The notes under the pieces were generated by a model, which did no database searches, had not been told where the DNA came from, and worked only from the letters and a program-made list of their open reading frames with translations. The translations under genes were made by a program, and so were the position numbers. Shown here one piece after another: positions 26,126-35,376 of a stretch of DNA of 64,000 nt. The DNA is from Pararoseomonas sp. SCSIO 73927 (GTDB lineage: Bacteria; Pseudomonadota; Alphaproteobacteria; Acetobacterales; Acetobacteraceae): assembly GCF_037040815.1 (NCBI RefSeq), contig NZ_CP146232.1, forward strand, positions 1,302,001-1,366,000, written 5' to 3'. Numbering within the stretch: the first letter of the stretch is position 1; the number at the start of each line of letters is the position of its first letter.

Positions 26126-27343
26126 ATGACGGAAGAGACGGCGGAGGGACCCCTCCGTGGCATACGGGTTCTCGACCTGTCGCGGCTCGTCTGCGGCAAC
26201 ATGCTGACGATGCTGCTGGGCGACTTCGGCGCCGACGTCGTGAAGGTGGAGGAGCCGGGGCCGGGCGACCCGCTCCGCGCCTGGATCGCGGACGGCATCG
26301 CCGCGCACTGGAAGGTGTACGGGCGCAACAAGCGCAGCATCGCGCTCGACCTGCGCTCCGCCGAGGGGCGGGCGGTGCTGGAGCACCTGGCGGCGCGGGC
26401 GGACGTGCTGGTGGAGGGCTTTCGCCCCGGCACGCTGGAGCGCTGGGGCCTGGCACCGGCCATGCTGCTGGAGCGACACCCTGAGCTCGTCATCGTCCGC
26501 ATCTCGGGCTTCGGGCAGTCGGGGGAGTACCGGATGCGGCCGGGCTACGGGTCGCTGATCGAGGGCCTGTCCGGCTTCGCCTCGCGCAACGGCTTTCCCG
26601 ACCGCCCGCCGCTGCTGCCGAGCTTCCCACTGGCCGACATGGTGGCGGGCATGATGGGCGCTTTCGCCACCGTCTCGGCCGTGCGCGCGCGGGAGGCGGG
26701 CGGCCGGGGACAGGTCGTGGACCTCTCGCTGCTGGAGCCGATGGTGGCGATGTTCGGCGCTGACGCGGTGCTGCAGGGTTTCAAGGGCACCGTGCGCGGG
26801 CGCACGGGCAGCCAGGGCGCCTCGGCCGCCCCGCGCAACACCTTCCTGGCCGGCGACGGCAACTGGCTGACCATCTCCGCGCCCATGCAATCCATGACGG
26901 AGAAGCTGTTCGACGCGATGGGGCGGCCGGAGATGAAGTCCGACCCGCGCTTCGTCACGAACACTGCGCGGCTGGAGCACGTGGAGGCGCTGGAGGCGGA
27001 GATCACCGCTTGGCTCTCCACCCGGAGCGCCGCGGAGGCCTGGGCGACGCTGGACGCGGCGGGGGTGACCGCCGCGCCGATCCTCGATGCCGCGGGCCTC
27101 GCGGCCGATCCCCACGTCCTCTCCCGCGGGGTGTTCCGCGCGGTGGAGGATTCGGAACTGGGGGAGGTGACGGTGCCAGACGTCGTGCCGCGTCTCTCCG
27201 GGACGCCGGGCGCCGTGCGCCGGCCCGCGCCGGGAGTGGGCCAGGACAGCCGGGAAATCCTGGCGGAGGCGGGCCATGACGAGGCGGCGATCGAGGCGCT
27301 GATCGCGGCGAAAGTGGTGGCGGAGAGCAGGAAGGACGCGTGA
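26126..27343 (+). CDS. CaiB/BaiF family (class III) CoA-transferase
   Basis: A 405-residue CoA-transferase that moves CoA between carboxylic acids. It begins with the family sequence GIRVLDLSRLVCGNMLTMLLGDFGADVVKVE, shows GRNKRSIALDL, and has the catalytic aspartate in FPLADMVAGMMGA near residue 171. The ATG at 26126 lies 4 bp after the SMP-30 stop. It probably activates the substrate captured by the downstream TctC protein. Confidence 0.92.
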   Translation: MTEETAEGPLRGIRVLDLSRLVCGNMLTMLLGDFGADVVKVEEPGPGDPLRAWIADGIAAHWKVYGRNKRSIALDLRSAEGRAVLEHLAARADVLVEGFRPGTLERWGLAPAMLLERHPELVIVRISGFGQSGEYRMRPGYGSLIEGLSGFASRNGFPDRPPLLPSFPLADMVAGMMGAFATVSAVRAREAGGRGQVVDLSLLEPMVAMFGADAVLQGFKGTVRGRTGSQGASAAPRNTFLAGDGNWLTISAPMQSMTEKLFDAMGRPEMKSDPRFVTNTARLEHVEALEAEITAWLSTRSAAEAWATLDAAGVTAAPILDAAGLAADPHVLSRGVFRAVEDSELGEVTVPDVVPRLSGTPGAVRRPAPGVGQDSREILAEAGHDEAAIEALIAAKVVAESRKDA

Positions 27344-27384
27344 CAGCTCGGAGGGGCGCAAGACCCCCTGGAGAGGAGGAGCGT

Positions 27385-28350
27385 ATGAGGTGCATCCTGA
27401 GGGCCGCCCTGGCCGCGGCGGTGGCCTGGGCCGCCTGGTACGGCACGGCCGCGGCGCAGCCGGTGGCGCCCTACCCGGACCGGCCCGTGCAGGTGGTGGT
27501 GTCCTGGCAGGCGGGCGGCGTGGTGGACACGATCGGCCGCGCCCTGGCCCAGGCCATGTCGGACCTGTCCGAGGGGCGCTTCGTGGTGGTGAACCGCGAC
27601 GGCGCCTCGGGCATCGTCGGGGCGCAGGCGGTGGCCTCGGCCAGGCCGGACGGCCTGACCATCGGCTTCGGGCCCATCACGCCGATCACCACCGCGGCAC
27701 ATACCGTGCGCAACGTGCCCTTCGACGTGGAATCATTCGAGTACGTCTGCCGCGTCTTCGAGAACGTGCTCGCCGTGGTGGTGGCGGAGGGCTCCCCGCA
27801 CCGCACCATGCCGGATCTCGTCGCCACCATTCGCGCAAGGCCGGACACGATGACCTATGGGCACTTCGGGACGAACAGCCTCGGGCACCTCTCCTTCGCC
27901 AACATCGTGCGCGGCCTTTCCCTGCGCGTGACGGACGTGCCCTTCCGCGGGGAGACGCCGATCTACCCGGAGCTGCTGAGCGGCCGGTTGGACTTCGGCA
28001 TGGGCACGGTGGGAGGCGCGCGCGGCAAGCCGGTGCGGCTGCTCGCCGTGTTCGGCGATGAGCGCAGCGTGGCCGCGCCGGATGTGCCGAGCACGCGGGA
28101 GCTGGGCCTGCCGACGCTGCAGCCCGTGCTGGCGGGGATCACCGTGCCGCGCGGGACGCCGGCCGCGGTCACGGCGCGGCTGGACGAGCTGTGCCGCAAG
28201 GGGACCGAGGAGGCCTCCTTCCGCGCGGTGATGGGCCGCCTGGGCGAGCCCATCCTGTATTCCGGGCGCGAGGCCTTCACCGCCCAGGCCCGGCGAGACA
28301 ACGCCGAAAAGGTGGAGGTGGTGCGCTCCCTCGGGCTGACGCCGCAGTAG
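27385..28350 (+). CDS. TctC/Bug-family binding protein
   Basis: A 321-residue exported protein with signal peptide MRCILRAALAAAVAWAAWYG ending AAAQP, and the Bug-type start VQVVVSWQAGGVVDTIGRAL, in which the usual PPGG turn is replaced by QAGG. A GGAGAGGAGG ribosome site precedes ATG 27385. It closes the operon with the CaiB gene. Confidence 0.88.
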   Translation: MRCILRAALAAAVAWAAWYGTAAAQPVAPYPDRPVQVVVSWQAGGVVDTIGRALAQAMSDLSEGRFVVVNRDGASGIVGAQAVASARPDGLTIGFGPITPITTAAHTVRNVPFDVESFEYVCRVFENVLAVVVAEGSPHRTMPDLVATIRARPDTMTYGHFGTNSLGHLSFANIVRGLSLRVTDVPFRGETPIYPELLSGRLDFGMGTVGGARGKPVRLLAVFGDERSVAAPDVPSTRELGLPTLQPVLAGITVPRGTPAAVTARLDELCRKGTEEASFRAVMGRLGEPILYSGREAFTAQARRDNAEKVEVVRSLGLTPQ

Positions 28351-28354
28351 GTCC

Positions 28355-28375
28355 GGGGGCGGACGGGCCGCCCCC
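28355..28375. terminator. Bidirectional hairpin between convergent genes
   Basis: GGGGGCGG and CCGCCCCC form perfect 8-bp arms with a 5-nt loop, followed on the plus strand by TTCCTTC. It lies exactly between the stops of the convergent TctC and HMG-CoA-lyase-like genes. The T-tract is poor, so termination efficiency is uncertain. Confidence 0.55.
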
Positions 28376-28380
28376 TTCCT

Positions 28381-29337
28381 TCAGGCCGCCTTGCGGAAGG
28401 CGTCCAGGCTGCCTGCGTGGATCAGCTCGCTCGGCAGCTGGTGGCCGACGATCGCCTCGGCCATGCGCCCCACTTCGATCAGCGCGTCGAGGTCCACGCC
28501 GGTCTCGATCCCCATCTCGTGGCAGAGCAGCACCAGCTCCTCCGAGCAGATGTTGCCCGCGGCACCCTTCTGGCCGGCGAAGGGGCAGCCCCCGAGTCCG
28601 CCTACCGTGGTGTCGAAGCGGTCAATGCCCATCTTCAGCGCGGCGTGCGCGTTGGCCACCGCCAGGCCGCGCGTGTCGTGCAGGTGGAGCGTGACGCGCT
28701 TCTCCGGCCAGCGGGACCGCACTTCGCCGAGCACGCGCTCGATCCGCGCGGGCATGGCCCAGCCCATCGTGTCCGCGAGCGAGATGTCCGTGATCTCCGC
28801 CCCGGCCTCGGCGGCGATAGCGAGCCCGTCCTCGACCGTAGAGATCACCTGCGCGGGCGAGATGTCGCCCTGGTAGTTGCAGCCGAAGGCCGCCATCACG
28901 CCGATCCGCCGCACGGGTACGTCGTGGGAGAGGTGCAGCGCGGTCTGCTTCCGCATCGCCGCGAGGTTCTCCTCATGCGTGCGGTTGAGGTTCTTCTTCG
29001 TGAAGCCCTCGCTCGCGGTGAGCGAGATCGAGCCGGAGATGGCGAGCTTGTCTCGGAACGCGAGCGCGCGGTTCAATCCGCTCTCGTTGAACCACAGCGC
29101 CGTGTAGCGGACGCCGGGCTTCGCCTTGAACCCTGCCACCGTGTCCTCGGCGTCCGCCCAGCCCGGCACGATCTTGGGGCTGACGAAGGAGCAGACCTGG
29201 ATGTGGTCCAGCCCCGTCTCGGCCAGCGCCTCGATCAGGCGGATCTTGTCGGCGGTAGCGATCGGGCCGGGCTCGATCTGGAAGCCCTCGCGCGGTCCCT
29301 CCTCCTGGATGTGGACGCGCTTCGGAATGTCGGACAT
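28381..29337 (-). CDS. Hydroxymethylglutaryl-CoA lyase-like protein
   Basis: A 318-residue TIM-barrel enzyme of the HMGL/DRE-TIM family. It has EEGPREGFQIE near the N-terminus, the metal-binding HLHDTRG, and GLGGCPFAGQKGAAGN with the catalytic cysteine. HMG-CoA lyases cleave HMG-CoA to acetyl-CoA and acetoacetate; relatives cleave other 3-hydroxy-3-methylacyl-CoAs. ATG 29337 is chosen because the longer frame overlaps the divergent TctC gene. Surrounding CoA-transferase and dehydrogenase genes suggest that it does the terminal cleavage of a branched acyl-CoA. Confidence 0.9.
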   Translation of the reverse strand: MSDIPKRVHIQEEGPREGFQIEPGPIATADKIRLIEALAETGLDHIQVCSFVSPKIVPGWADAEDTVAGFKAKPGVRYTALWFNESGLNRALAFRDKLAISGSISLTASEGFTKKNLNRTHEENLAAMRKQTALHLSHDVPVRRIGVMAAFGCNYQGDISPAQVISTVEDGLAIAAEAGAEITDISLADTMGWAMPARIERVLGEVRSRWPEKRVTLHLHDTRGLAVANAHAALKMGIDRFDTTVGGLGGCPFAGQKGAAGNICSEELVLLCHEMGIETGVDLDALIEVGRMAEAIVGHQLPSELIHAGSLDAFRKAA

Positions 29338-29535
29338 GGCTTTGCTCCCCGTGCTTTGAAGCCCCTGCCCGAACCGGCTGCCGGCCGTGTCTCGGATAGG
29401 GATCAGGACTGCAAAGTCGTTGATCACCTTGCCGCAGACAAGGCAATCTGAATCTCGAACAATCAACTCGCAGGATGAATTCTCGGGTTGACGCCTGCCT
29501 CCTCGATGGGGCGGCGACAGGGAGGAGAAGGTTGC

Positions 29536-30513
29536 ATGCTGACAAGACGCCAACTCGCGGCTGCTGCCGGCCTGGCCACGCTGGGACACGCCGCGGGCGC
29601 GCAGGCACAGCGGGAGGCTTTCCCGAGCCGGCCGGTCCGGCTGATCGTGCCGTACACACCGGGCGGCTCTGTCGATCTCATGGCGCGCGCCTTCGGTACC
29701 CGACTCTCGACCCACACGGGCCAGCCCACGGTTGTCGAGAACAGGCCGGGCGCTTCCACCATGCTCGCGACGGAGTACGTCGCGCGCGCCGAGCCGGATG
29801 GCTACACGGTGCTGTCGGGCGGCACGCAGCTGGCGCTGATGCCGCATTTGGGCACCCGCACGCCCTACGACGCGGAGCGCGACATCACCGCCGTCGCGGT
29901 GCTGACCATCGTGCCGTACCTGCTGGTGGTGAACGCGAAGCTCCCCGTCCACAATGTGAGGGAGCTGATCGCCTACGCGAAGGAGCGGCCAGGGGTGCTG
30001 AACTACGCCTCCTTCGGCGTCGGCGGGGCCGGGCACCTTGCGGCCGAGATGTTCAACCTGCTCGCCGGCACGGAGACGGTGCACATCCCCTACAACGGAA
30101 CGGCGCCCGGGCTGAACGACGTGATGGGCGGGCGCGTCGCCATGAGCTTCTGCACCATTCCCCCTGCCCTGCCGGCAATCGAGGCCGGGCGGCTGCGGCC
30201 GCTGGGGCTGACGGGGCGCCAGCACCTTTCGGCCCTGCCGGGCGTGCCGACGATCGAGGAGGCGGGGGTTCCGGGCTACGAGTGCGTCAGCATGAACGTG
30301 ATGTTCGCGCCCAGCGGCGTACCCGCCGACCGGCTGCAGCGGCTGAACGACGCGGTGGTGAAGTCGCTCGGCGATGCCGAGCTGCGTAAGCTTCTGGAGG
30401 AGCAGGGTTTCGTGCCCGCCGAGCCGATGACGCCCGCCCAGGCCAAGGTGAGCTTCGATATATCCGTCACCAAGCTGGTGGACATCATCCGGCGGGCGAA
30501 GATCCAGACCTGA
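29536..30513 (+). CDS. TctC/Bug-family binding protein
   Basis: A 325-residue exported protein with leader TRRQLAAAAGLATLGHAAG, cleavage near AQAQ, and signature RLIVPYTPGGSVDLMARAFG plus NRPGAST. GGAGGAG lies 8 bp before the ATG. It stands divergent to the HMG-CoA-lyase-like gene; the 198-bp gap between them contains CCTTG/CAAGG inverted arms (29427-29443) that might be a regulatory site. Confidence 0.9.
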   Translation: MLTRRQLAAAAGLATLGHAAGAQAQREAFPSRPVRLIVPYTPGGSVDLMARAFGTRLSTHTGQPTVVENRPGASTMLATEYVARAEPDGYTVLSGGTQLALMPHLGTRTPYDAERDITAVAVLTIVPYLLVVNAKLPVHNVRELIAYAKERPGVLNYASFGVGGAGHLAAEMFNLLAGTETVHIPYNGTAPGLNDVMGGRVAMSFCTIPPALPAIEAGRLRPLGLTGRQHLSALPGVPTIEEAGVPGYECVSMNVMFAPSGVPADRLQRLNDAVVKSLGDAELRKLLEEQGFVPAEPMTPAQAKVSFDISVTKLVDIIRRAKIQT

Positions 30514-30522
30514 CGATGCCGG

Positions 30523-30550
30523 TCCCCGCCCCGGACCGCCGGGGCGGGGA
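30523..30550. terminator. GC-rich hairpin between convergent genes
   Basis: TCCCCGCCCC and GGGGCGGGGA form perfect 10-bp arms around an 8-nt loop, placed between the stops of the TctC gene and the acyl-CoA dehydrogenase gene. No U-tract follows on either strand, so it may act with Rho or as a transcript-end stabiliser. Confidence 0.5.
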
Positions 30551-30561
30551 ACTGCGGGGGT

Positions 30562-31773
30562 TCAGGCCACCCTGCGCTCCCGCTCCGGCTCCGCGGCCGC
30601 ACCGGCCACGGGAACGGGCTGGCCGAGCACGACCTCGCCGGGGAAGTCGATCAGCGCCGCCGCGACCCGCGCGCGATGGTCGTAGGTGGTGCCGAGGCGC
30701 ATGCCCCAAGCGGCGATACGCCGGTACCAGAGGTGCAGGTCCAGCTCCATCATGAAGCCGATGCCGCCATGGATGATCTGCGCGTTGCGGGCGGAGGCAA
30801 GGCATTTCTCGTTGCAGAAGGCCTTCGCCTGGGAGACCTCGACCGCGTGCGGCAGGCCCTCGTCCATCCGCCACAGCGCCTCGTAGGTCAGCAGCTCGCC
30901 GCCGTCGATCCAGATGACCATGTCCGAGCATATGTGCTGGATGGATTGGAAAGCACCGATGGGCTGGCCGAAGGCCTCGCGCATCTTGGCGTAGTCGAAG
31001 GCCATCTCGGCGTCCTTGCGCGCGGCACCGAGCATCTGCGCGCAGAGCAGTGCCGCCGCGCGGTCCAGCATCCGCTCCACCACCGGCCAGGCCTCGCCCG
31101 CGCGGCCGACCAGGTTGGCCACGGGGACGCGGACGCGGTTGAAGGTGACCTCGCTCTGCTTGTCCTTGGCCGTGGTGGTCAGGGGCTTGTGCGAGAGGCC
31201 CTCCGCCTTCGTATCCACGAGAAGGAGCGAGAGGCCGGCGCTGCCGCTGCGCGCCGGCGCGGTGCGGCATACGACGAGGAATTTGTCCGCAGCGACGAAG
31301 TCGTCCACGAACATCTTGCGGCCGGAGAGGAGGTAGTGATCGCCCTCCTGCACGGCGTTCATGGCCACGGCCTCCGGCCGCAGGCGCGGGTCCTCCTCGG
31401 TGAAGGCCCAGGTCAGGATCGTGTCGCCCGACACCACGCCGGGCAGGATCGCCTCGCACTGCGCCTTGCTGCCGGCCTCGGCAATCGTGAGCGCCGCGAC
31501 GGCGGTGCTGTGCAAGGGCAGAGGCGCGACGGCGCGCCCGACCTCCTGGAGGACAAGACCGAGATAGACGAGCGGCATTTCCGAGCCGCCATAGGCCTCG
31601 GGGAGCGAGAGGCCTTGCCAGCCCAGCTCCGCCGCCTTGCGCCAGAGCTCCGGCGGGTAGCCGAGCGGGTCGGCCTCCATCGCGCGCACGAGCTGCGGCG
31701 TGCACTCGCCCTCCAGGAAGCTCCGCGCGGTCTCGCGGATCATCTCCTGTTCGTCGGTCAGCAGGACATCCAT
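30562..31773 (-). CDS. Acyl-CoA dehydrogenase
   Basis: A 403-residue flavoenzyme with ILTWAFTEEDPRLRPE, YLLSGRKMFVDDFVAADKF, and MREAFGQPIGAFQSIQHICSD. The conserved EPxxGSD-type loop is degenerate (TEEDPRLRPEAV), as in the second subunit of heteromeric acyl-CoA dehydrogenases. It lies 35 bp after another acyl-CoA dehydrogenase gene, so a two-subunit enzyme is possible. It is the distal gene of the long minus-strand cluster. Confidence 0.88.
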   Translation of the reverse strand: MDVLLTDEQEMIRETARSFLEGECTPQLVRAMEADPLGYPPELWRKAAELGWQGLSLPEAYGGSEMPLVYLGLVLQEVGRAVAPLPLHSTAVAALTIAEAGSKAQCEAILPGVVSGDTILTWAFTEEDPRLRPEAVAMNAVQEGDHYLLSGRKMFVDDFVAADKFLVVCRTAPARSGSAGLSLLLVDTKAEGLSHKPLTTTAKDKQSEVTFNRVRVPVANLVGRAGEAWPVVERMLDRAAALLCAQMLGAARKDAEMAFDYAKMREAFGQPIGAFQSIQHICSDMVIWIDGGELLTYEALWRMDEGLPHAVEVSQAKAFCNEKCLASARNAQIIHGGIGFMMELDLHLWYRRIAAWGMRLGTTYDHRARVAAALIDFPGEVVLGQPVPVAGAAAEPERERRVA

Positions 31774-31808
31774 GTCAGCGGTCCGTCATCTCGTTCTGTC
31801 AGGGGCCG

Positions 31809-33053
31809 TCAGTTCGCCGCGGCCTTGGGCCGGCGCATGGCCGGCAGGCCCAGGCCGCGGCGCGCCACCTGGTCCCGCATGATGGTAACGCCGCCGTGGT
31901 TCACGCCGGACTGGAAGGCGCCGAGGACGTTGTGCGCGAAGACCCCGTCCTCCACCGCGTACGGCGAGCCGCGCAGGAGCTGGCCGTAGGGGCCGAGCAT
32001 CTGCGTGATCGCCTCCGTCGTGCGGACGCCGTGCTCGGGGGCCCAGACCTTCTCGGCAGAGCCCTCATAGGTGAAGTCGCGGCCGCGTTGGACGATGGAC
32101 ATGCTCCGCATTGTCATAAGGCGGCAGACCTGCGCCTCAATCCACAGCTCCGCCACCTTGTCGCGGATCGCCGGGTTGTCCACATAGCCTTCCAGCTCCG
32201 TGGTCTTGACCCAGTTGACCATGTCCTCGTCGCGCCGGATCGACATGACGTAGCGGAAGGCACCGACACGATCGAGGTTGAGGCCATCCGCCGCCACCTT
32301 CCAGCCCTTGTTCTCCCCGCCCAGCAGCGTGGATTCGTGGACGCGCACGTTGTCGAAGAAGGTCTCGTTCGTCCGCGCCTCGCCATAGGTGGTGCCGAGC
32401 GGGGCGCGCGGGTTGTTCTGGATGGACCAGAGCGGCCGCACGGTGATGCCCGGCGTGTCCATGGGGAAGATGAAGATGGACAGTCCCTCGCGCTTCGGCA
32501 GGCTCGGGTCCGTGCGCGCCATCAGGTAAATGTGGGAGGAGAGATGGCCGGAGGTGGTGTAGATTTTCTGGCCGTTGATCACGAAGTGGTCGCCGTCCCG
32601 CGTCGCGCGGCAGCGGATATTGGCGAGGTCGGCGCCCGCATGCGGCTCGGTGAAGCCAAGGGCGAAGGTAATCTCGCGGCTGATCAGGCGCGGGATGTAG
32701 TAGCGTTTCTGCTCCTCGGTGCCGGCCGCCATGATCGCCGGCGCGCCGCTGCCGCTGAGGCTGATGTTGAGGCCGACCCGCATGAAGGCCTCCTCCACGA
32801 TGTACTGGCTGATGCGGTCGCCGCCCTGCCCGCCGTACTCCCTGGGGTAGGCGATGCCGAGCCAGCCGCGGGCGTGCAGCTTGCCGTAGAGCTCCCGCAT
32901 GTTCGGACCGAAGGGGTCGGCCACGCCGGAGCCGTGCATCTGGTCGTCCTGGGCCTCCTTGTCGTGGAGCACCTCGGGCGTGACATGCTCCGCAATGAAG
33001 GCGTTGACCTCGCGCCGCAGCGCCTCCTGCTCGGGCGTGTAACCGAAATTCAT
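31809..33053 (-). CDS. Acyl-CoA dehydrogenase
   Basis: A 414-residue flavoenzyme with the canonical loop LGFTEPHAGADLANIRCRA, FVINGQKIYTTSGHLSSHIYL, and a late region EHGVRTTEAITQMLGPYG. The GFTEP loop and the length of 414 suit catalytic subunits that oxidise branched or cyclic acyl-CoAs. It probably pairs with the neighbouring dehydrogenase and acts on an acyl-CoA made by the CaiB transferase upstream in the cluster. Confidence 0.9.
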   Translation of the reverse strand: MNFGYTPEQEALRREVNAFIAEHVTPEVLHDKEAQDDQMHGSGVADPFGPNMRELYGKLHARGWLGIAYPREYGGQGGDRISQYIVEEAFMRVGLNISLSGSGAPAIMAAGTEEQKRYYIPRLISREITFALGFTEPHAGADLANIRCRATRDGDHFVINGQKIYTTSGHLSSHIYLMARTDPSLPKREGLSIFIFPMDTPGITVRPLWSIQNNPRAPLGTTYGEARTNETFFDNVRVHESTLLGGENKGWKVAADGLNLDRVGAFRYVMSIRRDEDMVNWVKTTELEGYVDNPAIRDKVAELWIEAQVCRLMTMRSMSIVQRGRDFTYEGSAEKVWAPEHGVRTTEAITQMLGPYGQLLRGSPYAVEDGVFAHNVLGAFQSGVNHGGVTIMRDQVARRGLGLPAMRRPKAAAN

Positions 33054-33202
33054 GGCATTCCCCGTTATGCAGGGCCGGGTAAGCCCCGCCCCGTCGCGTG
33101 CCGCCTTGCAGGGAGGGATCCCGCTAATCGCACCGCGAATACCTTATCCTTTTCCGACGGTAGACGATCCCGGATCGGGGGGTCAAGAAGATGCGCCGGA
33201 GG

Positions 33203-34180
33203 TCAATCCAGCCGGACCGAGGCGTCCTCGATGATTCGGCCCCACTTCCCGGCATCGCTCCGCTGCAGGGCGGCGAGGGCGGCCGGGGTGTTCCGCTCGG
33301 CGGGCGGGATGACGTAGCCCTGCTCCCCGAAGAAGCGGCGGACCTCCGGCATGTCCAGCGAGGCCAGCATCTCGGCGCTCATCCGCTGCAGCGCCGCCTC
33401 GGGCGTTCCCGCGGGGGCGTGGACGGAGTTCCAGCCGGCCGCCTCGAAACCGGGCATCCAGGCCTCCTGCATCGTCGGCAAGTGCGGCAGGGCGTTCACC
33501 CGCTCCGGCGTCGTGACCGCCAGGGCGCGCAGGCGCCCGTTCCCGATCTCCGGCACGGCGGGGAGGATGGTGCTGAAAGCGAAGGCGAGCCGCCCGGCCA
33601 TGAGGTCGATGAGCACGGGCGACGAGCCGGGATAGGCGACATGCGTCACCTCGACCCCGGCCGCCCGGCCGAAGAGCAGCCCCGTGAGATGCGCCGTGCT
33701 GCCCGCCCCGTAGGAGCCGAAGATCAGCCCGCCCGGCGCCGCGCGGCCGTGGGCGACAAGGTCCTGCACCGAGCGCACTGGAAGCAGCGGGTTCACCACC
33801 AGCACGAAGCGCACCGTGGCCAGCAGCGCCACCGGCACCAGGTCGCGCTCCGCCTCGAATGGAAGGCGTCGGTAGAGGAAAGGATTCATCGCCAGCGAGG
33901 ACGTGCCGACGACGAAGTTGTAGCCGTCCGGCGCCGACTGGACGATCTGCTGGGTGCCGATGATGGTGTTCGCGCCGCCGCGGTTCTCGACCACGATCGG
34001 CTGCTGCAGCCGCTCCGAGACGTGGCGCATGACGGTGCGGGCGAGGATGTCGGCGCCGCCGCCGGGCGCGTAGGGAACCAGCAGCCGCAACGGCCGCGTG
34101 GGCCAGGGCCCGGCCGCGCGGCCCTGGCCGGCCGGTAGCAGCAGGCCGCCGCCCGCGCACAGGAATTGCCTTCGCCGCAT
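33203..34180 (-). CDS. TctC/Bug-family binding protein
   Basis: A 325-residue exported protein with leader RRRQFLCAGGGLLLPAGQG, and signature RLLVPYAPGGGADILARTVM plus NRGGANTIIG. The ATG at 34180 is preceded by GGGAGGAACGAACG, a good ribosome site. It lies between the hot-dog dehydratases and the acyl-CoA dehydrogenases on one strand, so it likely imports the acid that this cluster degrades. Confidence 0.9.
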   Translation of the reverse strand: MRRRQFLCAGGGLLLPAGQGRAAGPWPTRPLRLLVPYAPGGGADILARTVMRHVSERLQQPIVVENRGGANTIIGTQQIVQSAPDGYNFVVGTSSLAMNPFLYRRLPFEAERDLVPVALLATVRFVLVVNPLLPVRSVQDLVAHGRAAPGGLIFGSYGAGSTAHLTGLLFGRAAGVEVTHVAYPGSSPVLIDLMAGRLAFAFSTILPAVPEIGNGRLRALAVTTPERVNALPHLPTMQEAWMPGFEAAGWNSVHAPAGTPEAALQRMSAEMLASLDMPEVRRFFGEQGYVIPPAERNTPAALAALQRSDAGKWGRIIEDASVRLD

Positions 34181-34297
34181 CGTTCGTTCCTCCCGTTCGG
34201 GGGCTTTCAGGATCTTCTCCTCGGTGCCCCGGAGGTGCCGGGCGAGACGGCAGTGGAGCAAGTCAATCCGTTCCGCCGCGCTGGGCATCGCCGCAGG

Positions 34298-34315
34298 CCC
34301 CGGGCGTTCCCGGGG
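34298..34315. terminator. Hairpin between MaoC-like and TctC genes
   Basis: CCCCGGG and CCCGGGG form perfect 7-bp arms with a CGTT tetraloop in the 155-bp gap. No U-tract follows. It may partially separate transcription of the dehydratase genes from the downstream TctC gene. Confidence 0.35.
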
Positions 34316-34335
34316 GCTGCGGGCCGTTCCACGGG

Positions 34336-34824
34336 TCAGCCGGCCGCGGGCGGCACGAAGGGATAGGGCACCGGCGCCCGCCCGCGGTAGGGCAGCGCGA
34401 CCACGGCGGTGCCCGGCGTGGATTCCACTCCCTTCTCGTTGCTGATGCCGACATCCAGATCAACGAGGCCGTAATCCGGCATCTCGCGCTTGCCCGTGAC
34501 CCTGGCCCAGACGGAGAGCGTCTCCCCCGCCACGTTCATGGCGCGGAACTGGAAATTCACCTTCCACATCCAGCCGTCGCGCCCTGCCCAGTCCTTCAGG
34601 AGTTGCGCGATGAACTGCTGCTTCAGCGAGCCGTTGATGAGCAGGCCCGGCAGTTTGTCGTGCCCGGTGGCGAAGGGCTGGTCGTAGTGGATCTTATGCC
34701 AGTTCTCCATCGCCGCCGACCATCGCATCAGGTGCGGCGTGGTGAACGGCCCCTTGCCGAGCGGTCCCACGGCGTCACCGACGGAGACGTCCTCGAAATC
34801 GATCCTCTCGCGCATGCCGCTCAC
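34336..34824 (-). CDS. MaoC-like hot-dog dehydratase
   Basis: A 162-residue hot-dog fold protein. RIDFEDVSVGDAVGPLGKGPFTTPHLMRWSAAMENWHKIHYD is a MaoC-type start, with the catalytic-site pair reading as D-x-x-x-A and H-Y-D. Such proteins hydrate enoyl-CoAs. Its start overlaps the stop of the FAS1-like dehydratase gene by 4 bp, so the two probably form one two-subunit hydratase, as halves of a double hot-dog. Confidence 0.85.
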   Translation of the reverse strand: MSGMRERIDFEDVSVGDAVGPLGKGPFTTPHLMRWSAAMENWHKIHYDQPFATGHDKLPGLLINGSLKQQFIAQLLKDWAGRDGWMWKVNFQFRAMNVAGETLSVWARVTGKREMPDYGLVDLDVGISNEKGVESTPGTAVVALPYRGRAPVPYPFVPPAAG

Positions 34825-35339
34825 CGCCGGATGATGGTCTTGCGGGAGCGCAGCAGGAGCTGGCCCGCCTCGTTCGTGAACTCCGTCTCGAAGATCACGA
34901 GGAGCATCGGTCCGGACTTCGTCTGCTTCTCCTGAATATCCGCGATGCGGGACTTCTGCAGCACGCGCTCGCCGTGGCGGGCATAGGCGAAGAACTCCAC
35001 CTCCGCGCCGCCGTTCAGCAGCGCCAGGCCGTGCAGGGGCAGCTCCGGGAGGCCGTTCCCCACGCCCATCACGATGCCGTCGAAGTCGGGATCGTGCGCG
35101 CGCTCCGTCAGAACGTCGGGGGTGCCGAAGGGCGTGCGAAACATGAAGGAGGGATAGAGCGGCGGCGCCACCGCCCCGCCGTAGCGCAATCCTTCCCGGT
35201 CCGAGGCGTAGGCCGGATCCGGATCCATGATGGCCTGAGCGTAGCGGCGGACCGCACCGGCCTCCACGGCGTCGCAGGCCGCGAAGGCCGGCCCCTCCCG
35301 CCCGATGTAGGACCGCACCTCGTCCGTCAGCAGCGTCAT
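34821..35339 (-). CDS. FAS1-like/MaoC N-terminal-type dehydratase
   Basis: A 172-residue protein that resembles the N-terminal hot-dog of double hot-dog hydratases: VRRYAQAIMDPDPAY near residue 30-45, APPLYPSFMF, and a C-terminal VIFETEFTNEAGQLLLRSRKTII. In mesaconyl-CoA-type hydratases the two hot-dogs are fused; here they are two overlapping genes. A GAGGAGGAGG ribosome site precedes ATG 35339. It sits just downstream of the CaiB gene. Confidence 0.85.
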   Translation of the reverse strand: MTLLTDEVRSYIGREGPAFAACDAVEAGAVRRYAQAIMDPDPAYASDREGLRYGGAVAPPLYPSFMFRTPFGTPDVLTERAHDPDFDGIVMGVGNGLPELPLHGLALLNGGAEVEFFAYARHGERVLQKSRIADIQEKQTKSGPMLLVIFETEFTNEAGQLLLRSRKTIIRR

Positions 35340-35376
35340 GCCCGATCCTCCTCCTCTTCTCCCGGCCGCATCGCGC